The notes: generated by a model from the sequence alone, not told the origin. Positions 35,315-47,810 are shown, counted from the stretch's first letter. The stretch is DNA of 64,000 bases from Amylostereum areolatum (GCA_012932865.1 SAXG01000003.1:1054001-1118000); one strand, 5' to 3'. Numbers and translations are program-made.

Positions 35315-36009
35315 TCATCGGCCTGAGCCTGTCAGTGGTCCCGCGGACGCCAGAGCACCCTTCTTGAACTGTATAAGTAGATCGGCCTGCCACTGGCTGT
35401 CGCCAAGGTTGACGATCCGGACGAGTATTATGTCGCCAAAGCAAATTCCATAAGGTCCGCCAATTTTCCAGTTGGGAATGTCAGGAACTTGTTTTTCCCG
35501 TTCCGCTCGCTGCATCTCGGCATGTCAGACAAGTTTTGAGCGATATGGAGGGGTGTCCTAACCTGGCAAAATTTACGGAAGATCTTCGAGACTTGGAATG
35601 CGATCTCTGCCTTGGTGAATGCCCTACCGGACGCTGCGACATCGACATGATAGATCACGTTGGCATGAGGGTACCCTGGCCACTGTTGTATCATTATCAG
35701 CTAAGGAGGTATGCGGTGAGATTGTTGGTGAATTCATACCTCAATACGAAAGGTGATCTTGTCGACCCGCATGCCTTCGAAGGGACGCTCTGACCCATCA
35801 ATCATGTGTCTGGCAGACATCTCGGGCCCGCGGCTTTCGATTTCTCCCAAGTGCATGCCATTACCTGGGAGGCCACCAACCCAGTCTATGTCAATGGGCC
35901 CGACATAACCGCCGGAAGGACTTCTCCACTTGACCAGTTTGTGCATGTGTGCGTTAGGCATACGTTCCCGGAGGATGTCGATAGAGCGAGGGGTGTCATA
36001 GAAATCCAT
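35315..36009 (-). CDS. Conserved-looking protein of unknown function
   Basis: Three exons, 36009-35740, 35682-35563 and 35509-35315, all phase 0, give 194 residues. It starts MDFYDTPRSIDILRERMPNA, then WRSPSGGYVGPIDIDWVGGL, GSERPFEGMRVDKITFRIEW, PHANVIYHVDVAASGRAFTK, IGGPYGICFGDIILVRIVN, ending with a hydrophilic tail. The amino-acid text is ordered and looks like a compact alpha/beta domain, with no signal peptide or membrane segment. I do not recognise the family and propose no role. The start could lie in an upstream exon I cannot see; the antisense plus-strand ORF is a shadow. Confidence 0.6.
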
Positions 36010-36994
36010 AGCAAGGACGCAAAGGTGATACAGAGATTTGGCGAGAGATATGATCCTGAAAAGAATGAACAGATAGAAATACAGGGAGATGCGGAATATG
36101 CTGAAGTGGACTCTATGGGAGAATATCTGGGTAGACCAGCCGACATGAGCCTAGTTTTAAAGGCATGGGTGGAGCGGCCAGCACGATGAAGAGGCAAAAG
36201 AGAGAGGATGTCTACAAAGCCCAAAGCCATTCAGAAAAGACAAAGTGACCTGGAGAGACCATTCAGGAGCCACTTAGGATTAATCGTCCTTCAGCAGTGG
36301 CGCAGCGGCATAGTCGAGAGAAGTGGCGTGCGGATTACCCGAGCTCGTTAGCTTCCAGACTTTTACCTCCATGCCAGAACACCACAGCAGCAGGTTCCCC
36401 GAGGCCGACGACCAAGACGTGCAAGGCTCCGACAAAGGCTTGTCACAAGTCCAAAATCCACAGAGAAATTCAAGGCGCAGCCTTGCGCTGAAACAGAGCA
36501 GAGCCTTTCAAGGTGAGAACATTGACAAGGGCGCATATTTGATGGTGTGGCGAGGGGCGGTGAGTCGCCGAGGTAAGCAGGGCGGACGGCGTGGCGACTG
36601 GAGATGCGGAGAGCTTTGAGAGGAAAGTTTTTTGGCTTGTTTTTGTCTCGAGAGAAAGCCATTGAGGTTAGAAAGGAGCCACAAAGCAAAGCGGCCAAAT
36701 TCCGGTGTTGAACGTGGAAGAAAGAAAGCATTCAGCGGACCGTCTTCTTGGCTCAGTGCACGGCGGAACATCCCGATGATACACGTGACTCGAACGCGTC
36801 GTCGACCGTTGGCCCGTTCGTGTTGAACATCAATTCACCGAAGAACACAGAACTCTGAACAGTGAACCTACTATTTCACCCGCAGCTTCTCTGCAGTCTC
36901 CTACACTACACGCCCATACCCCCAATTTTAACCCTCAATTCTTGTCTGTCTGTCTCATGCCGGTGCGGACTCGATTGGTTCGGCTAACAAGGTC
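36010..36994. other. Long intergenic region upstream of STN1
   Basis: Nearly 1 kb without a supported gene. It separates two divergent genes. Overlapping ORFs of 60-122 codons occur on both strands without known motifs. A tRNA A-box-like stretch at about 36293 lacks a matching B-box. The last 150 bp before STN1 are C/T-rich with CTCTGCAGTCTCC and CCCCCAATTTT, promoter-like. Confidence 0.45.
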
Positions 36995-38994
36995 ATGAAC
37001 AACGTCTCGACCCCTAATTCACGCCACAACGAACTCCTCAAGGACCCACGAAATGATGCTTCCATCCTATCCAAAGGGGTCGATTCAACTACATCGGATA
37101 AAGATATCTGGAAATGGGCAACTACGGCCCCTGACGCCATTGCTCGTTGTTTTGTTCAGGATGTCTTCAAGATGGTGGAAGCAGGTGGGGAAAAAAGTAT
37201 GCCATTTTTACTGTGCAAACCCGACTTTCTTATCTGTTCCCAGCCCTGTATTACTTGCTAGGTCGGATTCCATGTCGGAAAGTGCAGTTAGTTGGGACGC
37301 TGGTCGGAATCGTCCCCTACGAGAAACGTACTGTCTACATGGGTACAGTGAACGTCCTTCATAATAGGTCCACCAACTGTTAAATATTCTTCTTAGTCGA
37401 TGATGGAACTGGGGTCATTGATTGCCTTTTATCCCACTCATCGGATGACAGTAAATGGCAAGATATCGTACCGAAGCCTGTGGCAGACAGGGGATCGACG
37501 GTTAAGATTGTCGGAAACATTCACCGTCAACGTAACCAGAGAGTGATTCACTCTGAATCAATATGTTAGTCACCGTCTTCATATGTTTCTCTTTGTGCAG
37601 TTCATCAACAGTCCAATCTTCCAGGTTCCTGCTCGTCTTCTGCGGAAGAATTACAGCACTGGCGGGACGTGCTTCGTTTACACGAAATTTTCTATTTCAT
37701 TCCCGCCCCTTTCGTCGTTCCCTCGTCGACATCTTTGAATCCGGTCAATCCTAGCCCATTCTCTGTGCCCCCACGCACACCTAAGCGTCCGCGCGCAGCC
37801 TCTCGTCTATCGCCGACGCCTACATCAACCTCCGAGTCCTCCCCAACGCCTTCCCCAGCCAAATCAACGTCAATCATATCGGTAAGACTTCCTTGCCACT
37901 GATTGAACAGATTCGAATTCTTTTCTATCTACCAGTCACCCATCAAGCTTCGGCGTCCTGCCCAGTTGTCTTCCCGCGAACTCAAACCCAACACCTTCAA
38001 AATATACGTCAAACATTACATGGATAGTGTCGCGTTTCCAATGCGTCGATCCACCGACGATGGGTGGGGATGCGACCAGGATCTGGAACCGCTTTCGGAC
38101 ACTCTGAACTCTCTTCCAGCGACCCCCACAAAGCGGCGTCGCACAGGCTCAGATGATTGGACACCCAGACCACGGAGAGGGTACAACATCCCGTCATCTT
38201 CGATCACTCCGCGAGCGTCCACATCATCATGCATTCGCAACCCTTCCTCCAGTGTTGTCGTTGACGAGGTCAATTCTATGCATGGCTCCACGATCACTCA
38301 ACTCCGTCGCGTTCCCGATTTATCCATGTTAGCCTTACGTACCGTCGAAGCACGGCGCCGAGAGGATTCGAAGAAAGCCAAAGCAAACGGAGAAGACAGG
38401 GCATCGCGTCTCAGTCGGGCGAGCATGGCACAAAAGATGAAACATCTTTTCGAATGGGCCGTTACACAGCTTCTCCGTGAAGGGAGTATCGTGATATGGA
38501 ACGGACCTATCCATCGTGCAGACAGGGATGGCGATCTCGACCAGATTTGGAAGGTTGGAAACAACCCCAGGGAAACAAATAAATCAGCATCATTGTCACG
38601 GTCCAGAATAACGTCTTCGCAAACCCTTGACATATTTGAGGACGGACTTGGCGACGTATCCGACCCCGAGGATGACGAGGACTCCTACGTTCCCTTAACG
38701 ACGGCCTTTCTCGCCCAGGAAGTCGAGGTCTCCATGCGGAGCTTTGCTATGAAGAACCACCACAGTATCCGGAGTAGTGGTCAAAATCCAATAGTCCCCG
38801 CTGTCAATCGCCACCACCGGCCTCTCAGTCCCACGAAGGAGGACATTCAACATCATATCAGAGGAAGTGACGAGAGGTGGAGATTCGTAACAGCATGGGC
38901 CATCCAAGAGGCCTTGAATTATCTCAAGGCGCAGGATAAGGTTTGGCGTGTCAGCAATCGAGATGGTGGGAGGTGGGAGTTGGTCCATCAATGA
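36995..38994 (+). CDS. STN1: CST telomere-capping complex subunit Stn1
   Basis: Single-strand telomere binding factor that works with Ten1 and regulates fill-in synthesis. Five exons: 36995-37196, 37244-37342, 37397-37564, 37601-37881, 37936-38994. The N-terminal OB-fold is recognisable: LYYLLGRIPCRKVQLVGTLV, IVPYEKRTVYMVDDGTGVID, STVKIVGNIHRQ, then ELQHWRDVLRLHEIFY. A Pro/Ser/Thr linker (PPRTPKRPRAASRL) follows, then a long C-terminal part with winged-helix-like segments (MKHLFEWAVTQLLREGSIVI and AIQEALNYLKAQDKVWRVS). About 536 residues. An ATG at 36957 hits a stop unless spliced, so 36995 was chosen. The family call rests mainly on the OB-fold and the two C-terminal helix repeats. Confidence 0.82.
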
Positions 38995-39116
38995 ATTTCA
39001 GGCAAATATCTATATCAGCAGCAACCTTTAAGTGTACCGACTGCCAGTGCAGTGTTATTTACATCAAGTCCACATTACACCACATACATAATCTATAAAG
39101 ATGTCCACCTATGGTC

Positions 39117-41890
39117 TCAAGACTGGAATGCATTCCACGCATCGTTTAGGCTCCCGAAAACGCCATTCGCAATCATCCGCTGTTCGACAGTGGTATTCCT
39201 CGAGTTAAGCTAGCGAAAAAATTAGGAATGGCAGCTATGACGGGGCGAAGAAACCTACTTTATCTGGATGTAACTTCGCGATGGCCTTCGTGTAACGAAT
39301 TTTGACTTGGTTGGGGGATACCAGTTCAGCCATACTGACTTTTTGCCATCCCAGTTCCGGCCACAGGACATTTTCCAGGCTGGATATGAGTGCCCGTATA
39401 TTAGACTCCTTTCCCCCCTTCCAAGCCATAAGACGAGAGTCGACCGAATCCTTCAGTTCGTACCGCGCTTGATCTTCTGCTTCTGCATCTTTATTGGCTT
39501 GTTTAAGTCGATTTAGAGCCTCCGATGGAGCTGTAGGTCCTGCTTTCGGCACTGGACGAGAGGCAGGTTTGCGGCGTACACGAGATTGGGATGTCGAAGG
39601 AAGTGCACTAGAAAGGCTTGCCTGACCACCGGCGTCAACCATTTTACGGCAGCGCACGGAACCGGCGATGGCATCCTTGCGGGTAGGACCAGCAAAATCT
39701 GCGGCGATGATGGCCTGCCAATCCTGGAGGGCAAGGCTCCATTTCTCTTTAGCTTCATATGCTTCGGCGCGACGTCGCCACGCCTTGACGAGAGAATCTC
39801 CCAGATTGACATTAGAGCCATGGCTTTCTTCTGTGACTTTGGCCTCGCGCAAAGGATGATAGGATGAACCAATAGCTGCGATGACCGTTGTGCAATCTTC
39901 GACGGTGCCTGACGTGTCTCCTGTCTTCAGCCGGGTTACAGCGCGATTATTAAGAAGCGGAATTAGGAGTAGATGTGATTCCGGAAGTTGTGAAATGGCA
40001 GACGTGTAAGATGCCTCTGCCTCAGCATAGCGACCGAGCTTAAACATCTCAGTACCAGCGACTCTATGTTTAGCAGATGCTGATAAGGATGCGGGGGAGG
40101 CAGGAATAGTCTTCCGTTGCGCAACTGGTGCTGGGGAAGGCATGGATGGTGCGGAGGTGGCTGGGATAGCGGGAACGCCCCGTCGAAAAGGTGACTTGTA
40201 GAATGTCGAAGCTTCGACTACAAGGAGATCACCAGTTTCGGCAGGTTCAGGTGGAATGCTTTGCGGGTCAGGCCGTCGCTGTCGTTGCGCAGGATTCGGG
40301 GCAGCCGCCATCTGACTTGGAAGGCCCTCCAGAGATTCCTTCCCTTCTAGTCTACTCGGAGTTTGACCCTTTGTGACGGAATCGTCGAGCCATCTGGGGC
40401 GTCCTGGCTCTCGCGACGTCGAGGATGCTGCTTTGGCTGCTGCTTGACGCTCTTCATATGCCTTCTGCGCCTTCTCTTTCCCCTGTTTCCAAAGAATGTT
40501 TGCGCGATTGAACACATTGAGTCCGATCTCGCTCGCCTGAGCGATGAGTTTATCCGCGTGTTGTTGATAGCTTCCCTCTGTGAGTGTGCTTCGCTGCTGT
40601 GATGACTGGGAACGATTGGGTGGCGGTCGTCGTGGCTCCTCCGATGGTCGCCTTTGCGTTGGAGTCCTGTCGTCGTCGTCGTCGTCGTCATCGTAATTGA
40701 TTCGACGACGATGGTCGAATTCTCCCCACTCGTCCTCAGTTGGTCTCGACTGTCTTCTCACAGGAGGCGTAGCGCCTGAATCTCCGGTCTGGGCTAGAAG
40801 CGTCTCCAATGCGGCCTGAACGTCCTCCCCATTGTCGGTGGCGGCAAGGGCTATCCGAGCTTGTTCTGGAGTGAAGCCGATCTCGACAATTTGGCCTATG
40901 AGATGCGGCGGCGGCGATGAAGGTCGCGATCGACGTAAGTTGGCTTGAGAGGCAGAGCGGGTCGATACCTATCGACATATTAGCGCAGTATGATGCCGAC
41001 AACACGATTGTGCTTACAGCGGAAGAGGAACGTTGGGGATTGGGTCTTGCAGGCTTTCCCAAAATGCCCAAAAGGTCGTCATCATCTTGAAGATCGATAC
41101 CATGTGGTCCATCCTCGCGGTCTCCGAAGTCAAAGTTCCCAGGAGTATTGGAACGAGAAGGGTTATGTTGAGAGGCTGACTGAGATACTGCATCTGGGAT
41201 CGAGGAATGTTCAAACTCGTCCAAGTCCCAGATCGATTTAGGTTGCGATGAAGAGACGAGTGTGGACGGGTTCGCGGGTTGAGTTATGAGACTATCAAGA
41301 TTCCAATCGTCTCCTTGAATGGGTTGAGTGGTAGAAGGCTGAGCAGGTTGTAGCTTCGATGCGTTGGCAGTGCTTGTGACTACAGACCCAAATAACCAAT
41401 CACCATCGTCGGGCTGAGGAGTTGAGGGCTGGAGAGGGGATCGCACTGAGGGTGGATCGCCCAAGGAGTCCAGTCCCGCCCATGCGGATGCCTGCTTTTG
41501 TGCTACCTCCTGCTGCTTGACTAGGGCAGCACGTTTCTCCGCCTCCGCCTTCGCTGTGCGCGCTGCTATGCTCAACCCAGCATCGTTAGATGCCCCGCCC
41601 AACGTCCCAGAGAGCAGGCCACTGAAGGCGTCACTTCCGGATGAGCTCAATGCAGTGGCCATTTTTGGTGCAGACTTTATGGACAGTGACGTGGATGTCG
41701 CAGGTGTTTGAGCTCGTGAACTAGACGTAGACGATCCAGAGGATGCGAGGATAGAAAACGCGTCGTATTGGGGGCGGCGGGCACCATTCGCGGGAGAAGT
41801 CGCTCCTTGGGAGCTGCCGAGAGTCTGAGGGGATGTTGCAGGTTTGGATGGTGCAGAGGAGTTCCACAGGTTGGCAAACGAGTCGGACAT
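39117..41890 (-). CDS. SWA2: Auxilin-like clathrin uncoating factor Swa2
   Basis: J-domain cofactor that brings Hsp70 to clathrin coats. Three exons, 41890-41018, 40968-39259 and 39209-39117, about 891 residues. Order: N-terminal Ser/Pro-rich clathrin-binding region (start MSDSFANLWNSSAPSKP, with DDLLGILGKP-type motifs), UBA domain (LIGQIVEIGFTPEQARIALA), an aspartate run (40669-40692), a TPR-like region (GTEMFKLGRYAEAEASYTSA, LNNRAVTRLKTGD, KAWRRRAEAYEAKEKWSLAL), and the C-terminal J domain (KIRYTKAIAKLHPDK with the HPD motif, then NTTVEQRMIANGVF). UBA-TPR-J is the Swa2 layout. Divergent from the methionyl-tRNA synthetase gene. Confidence 0.92.
40669..40692. repeat. GTC trinucleotide run
   Basis: GTC repeat on the plus strand encoding eight aspartates in SWA2 on the minus strand. 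Confidence 0.85.
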
Positions 41891-42212
41891 GGTGTCGTAG
41901 GCGGGTACACGTCAGGGCATCTGAATGGATGATCATATTCCGTTTGGCACTGACAGCGGCAAATGGTAGGTTACGCACCAGCTACTTATACAGAGGAATT
42001 TGAACACGAAAGAGTAGAAGAAGCGGTGACAAACGGTTTGGAGAGATGAAGGATTGATACTTATTTGATGGCTAGTTGAAGCAAGCTGCGACCACGGCCT
42101 ATGTAATACGACTATACACAGTACCGTCTCTCCGTTCACGACTGTCACCGACCCACCTTTTGAAAAATTCCCCGTCTTCCGTTACCTCAATCGACTGTAG
42201 GCCTGAACATTA
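41891..42212. promoter_or_regulatory. Divergent promoter region of SWA2 and MSM1
   Basis: About 322 bp between two start codons; no specific element recognised. Confidence 0.4.
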
Positions 42213-44273
42213 ATGGTATTATTGAAGCTGCAGTCCCTGACACTGGCCTCGCATGCTCTGAAGCGTCCCTTCTCTCCGACGACCTTTGTGTCAACCCGAA
42301 CCCTCTCCGACTTTCACTCTCCACAGGAGTCTTACTATGTCACTACGCCCATATTCTACCCTAATGCAGGTGCGATCTCTACCTTGAGTCGGGCACGGCG
42401 GGACGCTTTATCAAAAAGTGGCCAAGTTGTGATAAAGTGACTGACGGACTCTGTAGCGCCGCACATCGGACACCTTTACACCCTCGTCACCTCTGATATT
42501 CTTGCCCGCCATGCGCGACTTGCACACCCAGACCGGCCGGTGCGTTTCTTGACAGGCACCGACGAGCATGGTTTCAAAATCCAACGCGCCGCCCAAGACA
42601 AGGGGCTTGACCCCTTGGTTTTTTGTGACCAGCTCAGTGAGCGATTCCGTGTATGCGGCTCCTTCCACTCTCATATTGTTGTACTTATGAAAAGATATCA
42701 TCTAGGCTCTCGCTCGTGGCACCAATATCAGTTACACCCGATTCATCCGAACAACTGAGCCAGACCACCGCGATGCAGTTCGACATCTTTGGGTACGTCC
42801 CTGTGACTCTTTCACCCGCCCGCTATCCTCATCGATAGGCAGCGGGCTTTAAGTGCCAAGGATTTGATCTACAAGGGAACTCATCAAGGGTGGTACTCTA
42901 TTCCCGATGAATGTTTTTATACCGATGCCCAAGTCTCCCGTAAACAAACGCCAAATGGCGAGCAAGTCGTCGCCATTGAGACTGGCTCTTCCGTGGAATG
43001 GATGCAAGAGGAGAACTACAAGTTTCGGTTATCACTTTTTCGTGACTCTTTGCTTGCTCGATATCGGTCAGACTCCGCCACCATTCACCCAGCCCACCAG
43101 CACGCCAATGTCTTAGACATGCTTTCCCTTCCCTTGGAGGACCTTTCTATCTCACGTCCTCGCTCTCGCCTCTACTGGGGCATACCTGTTCCAGACGATC
43201 CTGAGCACACTATGTACGTCTGGTTTGATGCCCTCACGAACTACTTGACCGGCGCCGGGTATCCATGGACAAAATCAACCGATGCGGCGGAAGTCCAGTT
43301 TTGGCCTCCAGATATACAAGTTGTTGGCAAAGACATTGTCCGGTACGTTTCTCTGGTTTGTATCAGCGACTGAACTCATAAAACTTCAGCTTTCATGCCA
43401 TATACTTCCCGGCCATGCTGCAGGCTTTGGATTTACCACTTCCTAGACGGCTTCTGGCGCACTCTCATTGGACCGTAAACAAACAGAAAATGTCGAAATC
43501 TGTCGGTAATGTCGCTGATCCATTTCAAGCGATGGATGAGATCGGCGTGGACCTGGTCAGGTATTATCTCGCTCGCGTCGGCGGACGCTTCAAAGATGAC
43601 GTCGGCAGGTTTTGTTTTTCCTTTTTTATCGCCTTCCACTGAATCTGCTTCCTCGGCTTGGTCAGATTGGTCCCCGGTGCAGCTCACAAAGCACGCAGCA
43701 GAACTTCGGTCTTTGCTCGGGAATTTCTATTTACGCATCACCAGCGAGCCCATTCGTGACCGTCTAAAAGAAGATTTTACATCTCACATCCCTGATATTC
43801 TGGAGGATTTGGCTAAATCTTTGGCTTTGAAAGAGACAGTGGCTTCTCTGAAGGTTTTGTCGACTGTCGTCGATCATGAATTAGAAAATCTTCGAGTGGC
43901 TAGCGCTTTGGAGGCAGTCGTCGATCAACTAAAAACAGTACGTTGGAGCTCGCCCGTTCTCACAAGCTGTAACATCTGACTGTCACATTCCTAGACCAAT
44001 GCCTTGTTGAATGCTACGAAACCCTGGGCGAAAGATACGTCGGATGATATAGTTGAACAAGTGTGTGCGCTGTCGTTGGAGACATTACGGATCTGTGGCA
44101 TCCTCCTACAGCCTTTCATACCATCGAAGGCCGGAGAACTCTTAGACGCACTTGGTGTTCCCTCTTCGACACGTACACTGCGTTACGCGCGATACTCCGG
44201 AGGAAGCACAGGGAGGATCCAATCCGGCGTCAAATTGTTTGCCCAACGGTCATCGGGTGGAAAATCATTGTGA
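42213..44273 (+). CDS. MSM1: Mitochondrial methionyl-tRNA synthetase
   Basis: Class I aminoacyl-tRNA synthetase charging mitochondrial tRNA-Met. Seven exons: 42213-42369, 42457-42650, 42706-42792, 42843-43342, 43390-43604, 43666-43937, 43995-44273. The N-terminus (MVLLKLQSLTLASHALKRPF) is a mitochondrial presequence; YYVTTPIFYPNAAPHIGHLY holds the HIGH-like motif, FLTGTDEHG follows, and KMSKSVGNV is the KMSKS loop. The tail is an anticodon-binding helical bundle (NALLNATKPWAKD). The intron from 43605 needs a GC donor (GTCG-GCAGGT) to restore KDDV-DWSPVQL. About 567 residues, full length for the family. Confidence 0.95.
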
Positions 44274-44485
44274 TTTTTGGTACCATCTTTGCTCTGTACT
44301 TTATGTTACAGTATACGCTGTTCACGGATGCTCCGCGGAGTAAATGCCAGTGATGTCGATGAGCTTCAATGTTCAAGAGTGCGTTAAAGATACTTCGGCG
44401 AATCTTGCTCCGCATTAACTACACCGAGGCGAGCAGCGGGTCCCTCTCGTGACAGGTGGTCGAGCTTGATTTTGACGAAAGCAAA

Positions 44486-46197
44486 ATGTCGGGGTCAGGT
44501 TGCACTGTTTCAGGGCCGGGGAATGGCCAATATTCTCACGATCACCTCGATGCCGCGGCGGTCCTCAGGGCCACTCAGCCTTCAGGGCACCATAACAATC
44601 CTTTGAGCACTGTTAAGTTTTACCCCCCACTTGGCCGCCACTCTGCTATCCCCTGCTTTTTTCCACACGTCATGGTCGCCGACACCTCCCGGAATATTGA
44701 CGCTGTTCTCGACGACCAGCTCTACATTGGAAAGTGCGTAATCCCATGTTCATGTCGATGAATTCTCATCCAATGCTGGTGGCCGTAGCCTCGCGGCTGC
44801 AAAGTCCCCGCACCTTCATTCTGAACTAGGCATAACCCACATCGTGTCCGTGTGTCCAGACATTCCGTGTCAGGGCCCGAATCACCTCGTTATTCCTGTT
44901 CAAGATTCTGAATATTCAGACCTTGTCTTTGGTATGTCCCAGGCCTGTCGATTCATAGAGGCGGCTCTGGCAGACGGCGGCAGGGTCTTGGTACACTGCG
45001 TCATGGGAATTTCAAGGAGTGCGGCAGTCATTACAGCGTATCGTGCGTGTCAACATAACACATTATCCGCCACTCACTTGACCCGTATCATACAGTGATG
45101 AAGACGAGACGCGTGACAGTAAAGCAAGCTATTGCTGCCCTCAAAAAACGTTTGTTATCTCGCTCCTTCGCTGACTGTTCCTTTGGGTCAACAATTATCG
45201 TAGGTCGCCCAAAGATCCTCCCTAATTACGGCTTCATCAAACAACTACATGTTCTCGCCGCTTGTTCCTTCGACCCTTCTCCAGCATGTCCCGCCTATCG
45301 CACATGGAAACGGAGGCAGAGGCAGGACGTAACATCTTTTCTGAACGCTATCAGTGACACAACCGCTATCATTCCGGAAATGTTATACCTCAGCAGGCGA
45401 GTCGATCAAAGCTATTACTTGGTGCAACATTCTCACAGCAAACTCAGCGATTTCCCTAGCGAGGCCGAGCAGGCGTCATCTCTCGTTGACTATATGGGCA
45501 TCTCTCATTGTCTATCATTGTCTCCGGCAGATGTAAAATCTGCTGCACTCTCTTTCGACCACCGACACATCAATATACCTCATGAGATAAATTCCGGTCT
45601 GCTCCTTCATCTTCCCGATGCCTGCAGTTATATCCACAATGCGATCCTCATTGGTGGTCGAGTGCTTGTCCACTGCTCAACGGAGTCGATTGCTGCCGTA
45701 ACTGTATGCGCGTACTGTCAGTGTTCCTTTCGTCGTAACTTGATACACCACTATATCGAACGACCGTTGTTTTCAGTGATGTGGAGTAGAAATTGGTCCT
45801 ACAGGCAGGCTTACAAACTGCTTCAGGACGGTAGGCACTGCGTACTTCGTCTACAAGTCGCCGCTAATATTGATCGCCCTCCCCAGCATTACCTTTATTC
45901 AACCGAACAGTCAATTTCACACAACATCTTGAGGTATTCGCAGCTTGCAATCATAACCCAACGGCCGAACATCCAGTTTTGCGTGCGTGGCTCTCCGAAG
46001 ATTCATTAACTCCCGGTCTTCCTACTGCAGCGGCCGTCGCCTCTGTGGCTACCGTTGCGGCCTCCGTACCGGCCTCTGTACATCTGCCACCTCCCCTTAG
46101 GCATGTTGCAAATACGGAGAAGGATCGGGCCGGTCCTAGGACTATACGTCCCAGAAAGCCCGTTTCTGTGAGTATTGTTGGACAAAGTCGACGATGA
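44486..46197 (+). CDS. Tandem dual-specificity phosphatase; second domain lacks catalytic Arg
   Basis: Five exons: 44486-44733, 44789-45042, 45096-45716, 45777-45830, 45887-46197; phases close, about 495 residues. After a Gly/Ser/His-rich lead, the first DSP domain reads IDAVLDDQLYIGNLAAAK, LGITHIVSVCPD, and P-loop VHCVMGISRSAAV (HCxxGxxR intact), ending with the DSP tail YGFIKQLHVLAAC plus PACPAYRTW. A second copy follows: IIPEMLYLSR, MGISHCLSLSPA, P-loop position VHCSTESIAAVTV, and again a tail of the form HLEVFAACNHNPTAEHPVLR. The second P-loop keeps Cys but has lost Gly and Arg, so it should be inactive. A low-complexity Ala/Val/Pro stretch follows. Exon 3 ends with a GTCAGT donor. Substrate unknown. 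Confidence 0.85.
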
Positions 46198-46479
46198 TAC
46201 TTGTGTTTGGCATTCTATCAGTATCCTCAGCTATTCAACTTATATCCATCGTACTGCTCTGCGGACGCCACGCTTTCAAATACCCGTTCAGTTCCACTGT
46301 AAATTACAACACGTTCTAATAGGCATCGCTTCTTCCCGTATATCCCGTACATGTTATATAAAGTTTGTCGATGTTATCTACATAAGTAAATAATGGAAGC
46401 TTCCAGCGAACTTGCCGGTACTGAGTCACCTGGTCACTTGCATAACGTCTAATATTGCTGGAACTCATCGACATCGTCC

Positions 46480-47810
46480 ATGATGCTACCTCGTGAAGGT
46501 TCCACCGCCGGAGACCTCAACCTCGAACCATTCCCGCCATGCAAGCGACGAAAAACAAGTCCGTCAAATCCCGTTTGAACCTACATAAATCCTTCGAAGG
46601 CTTGAATCGAGCGCTGACCGTCGATTCTAGTCCATACAGTCGGTCCTCCCCCAGACGGCGAGCTGGATGTATTGCTCGACTTCTCCTCGACTGCCCTTTC
46701 ATCGACGTCATCCATCACAGAGCGATTTGACTGCATCGCAGAACTTCTTTTTACACGTTACCGCTTGGTTGTTAACCTTCTGGGAACGTCAACCTCCAGA
46801 GAAGAATATGATATCCTCGAGGTGGAGTTCTATCTGGACAAAGAAGGCTGTCACGAAGATCCATATACGCATGGGGCCGAAGAACAACGTGTAGGCGGTC
46901 AATGGTGCGTTTTAAGGCCAGGCCCACCTGGCCCATAATTGAACCATACTCGCATTTCCCGTCGCCTAGGTATTTTCACCGCGCAAATAGGTCCTCAGAA
47001 TCAACATATCTGCCCTCCACGTCAAGTCCTAGTTATAGAGGAGGGACCAGAAAGGGTCTCGACATCACTTTGGGCCGGTGCCCTCAAGCTGCTTACCGTC
47101 GCCAAACATCTCGTTACTTCACTGCAAGCTCGTCCCACGAAAATCCTACTACTCATTCGGCCGATACCGCCAATGTACGGGGTGGCATATTGCTGCGTTC
47201 CGTTAGACGCCACAGCGATTCCTGCGTTGTTTCTGGTCCGTCATTACTAGTAGACGAACTCCTCCGAGTTAGCAAAGCTTCTAGCATTGTCAACTTGGTG
47301 CAAGGACATTGGAAGGGAGATATTTCTGCGTTAAAGCCCACCACCAAAAACTCCGGGTCATCGCTATGTCTCAAGCGCCTCTCGGACGACATGATACCTC
47401 TCCCAACAACCCACGTATTTTGTTCCCCCCGTGTGGGACTGGATATCTCACATCCCTCTGTGGCTCTGGACGTAGAAGACCCTCGCATTCACTTCGTTAT
47501 AAAGCCATACAGGTATTTCATTCACCCACATCTGTTAACCGCGAAGGGCCGTGCGCAGACCTTTCTGGGGGTGTACGATCGTCTTACATCGGAGGCCCCT
47601 GATAAGGACGAGCCGACCATCATCGCAAAAATGGAACGACTGATTTCCCTCAAGCCGCAAACTATTCGTGCCTACCTTGGTATATACCAGGACGCGCGCA
47701 CCTCCGGAACACTGAGGTCGTTCATGGGCGCGGCTGGGAAGGGTGCATCCTCCACACCTACCACGGCACTGAAGCTGTATGGATCGACGCGACGATTCGT
47801 GGAAACGTAA
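46480..47810 (+). CDS. Fungal protein of unknown function with YRGGTRKGLDIT motif
   Basis: Three exons, 46480-46558, 46631-46904 and 46970-47810, about 397 residues. A basic N-terminus (PFPPCKRRKT) leads to FDCIAELLFTRYRLVVNLLG, ILEVEFYLDKEGCHEDPYTH, GAEEQRVGGQWYFHRANR, SYRGGTRKGLDITLG, VRGGILLRSVRRHSD, SGPSLLVDELLR, SPRVGLDIS, KPYRYFIHPHLLTAKGRAQ. The order of an E-V-E-x-Y-L strand, a histidine block, an R-G-G/T-R block and a GG-x-LLR strand recalls methylpurine-DNA glycosylases (AAG), but this is only an impression. The first donor must be GTCCGT. A further 3' part (47881-48290) could be spliced on, but a stop at 47810 suffices. Confidence 0.65.

Noticed and set aside
36285..36330. tRNA-like A-box (GTGGCGCAGCGGC)
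   Set aside because: No B-box (GGTTCGANNCC) within the proper distance and no cloverleaf could be folded by eye.
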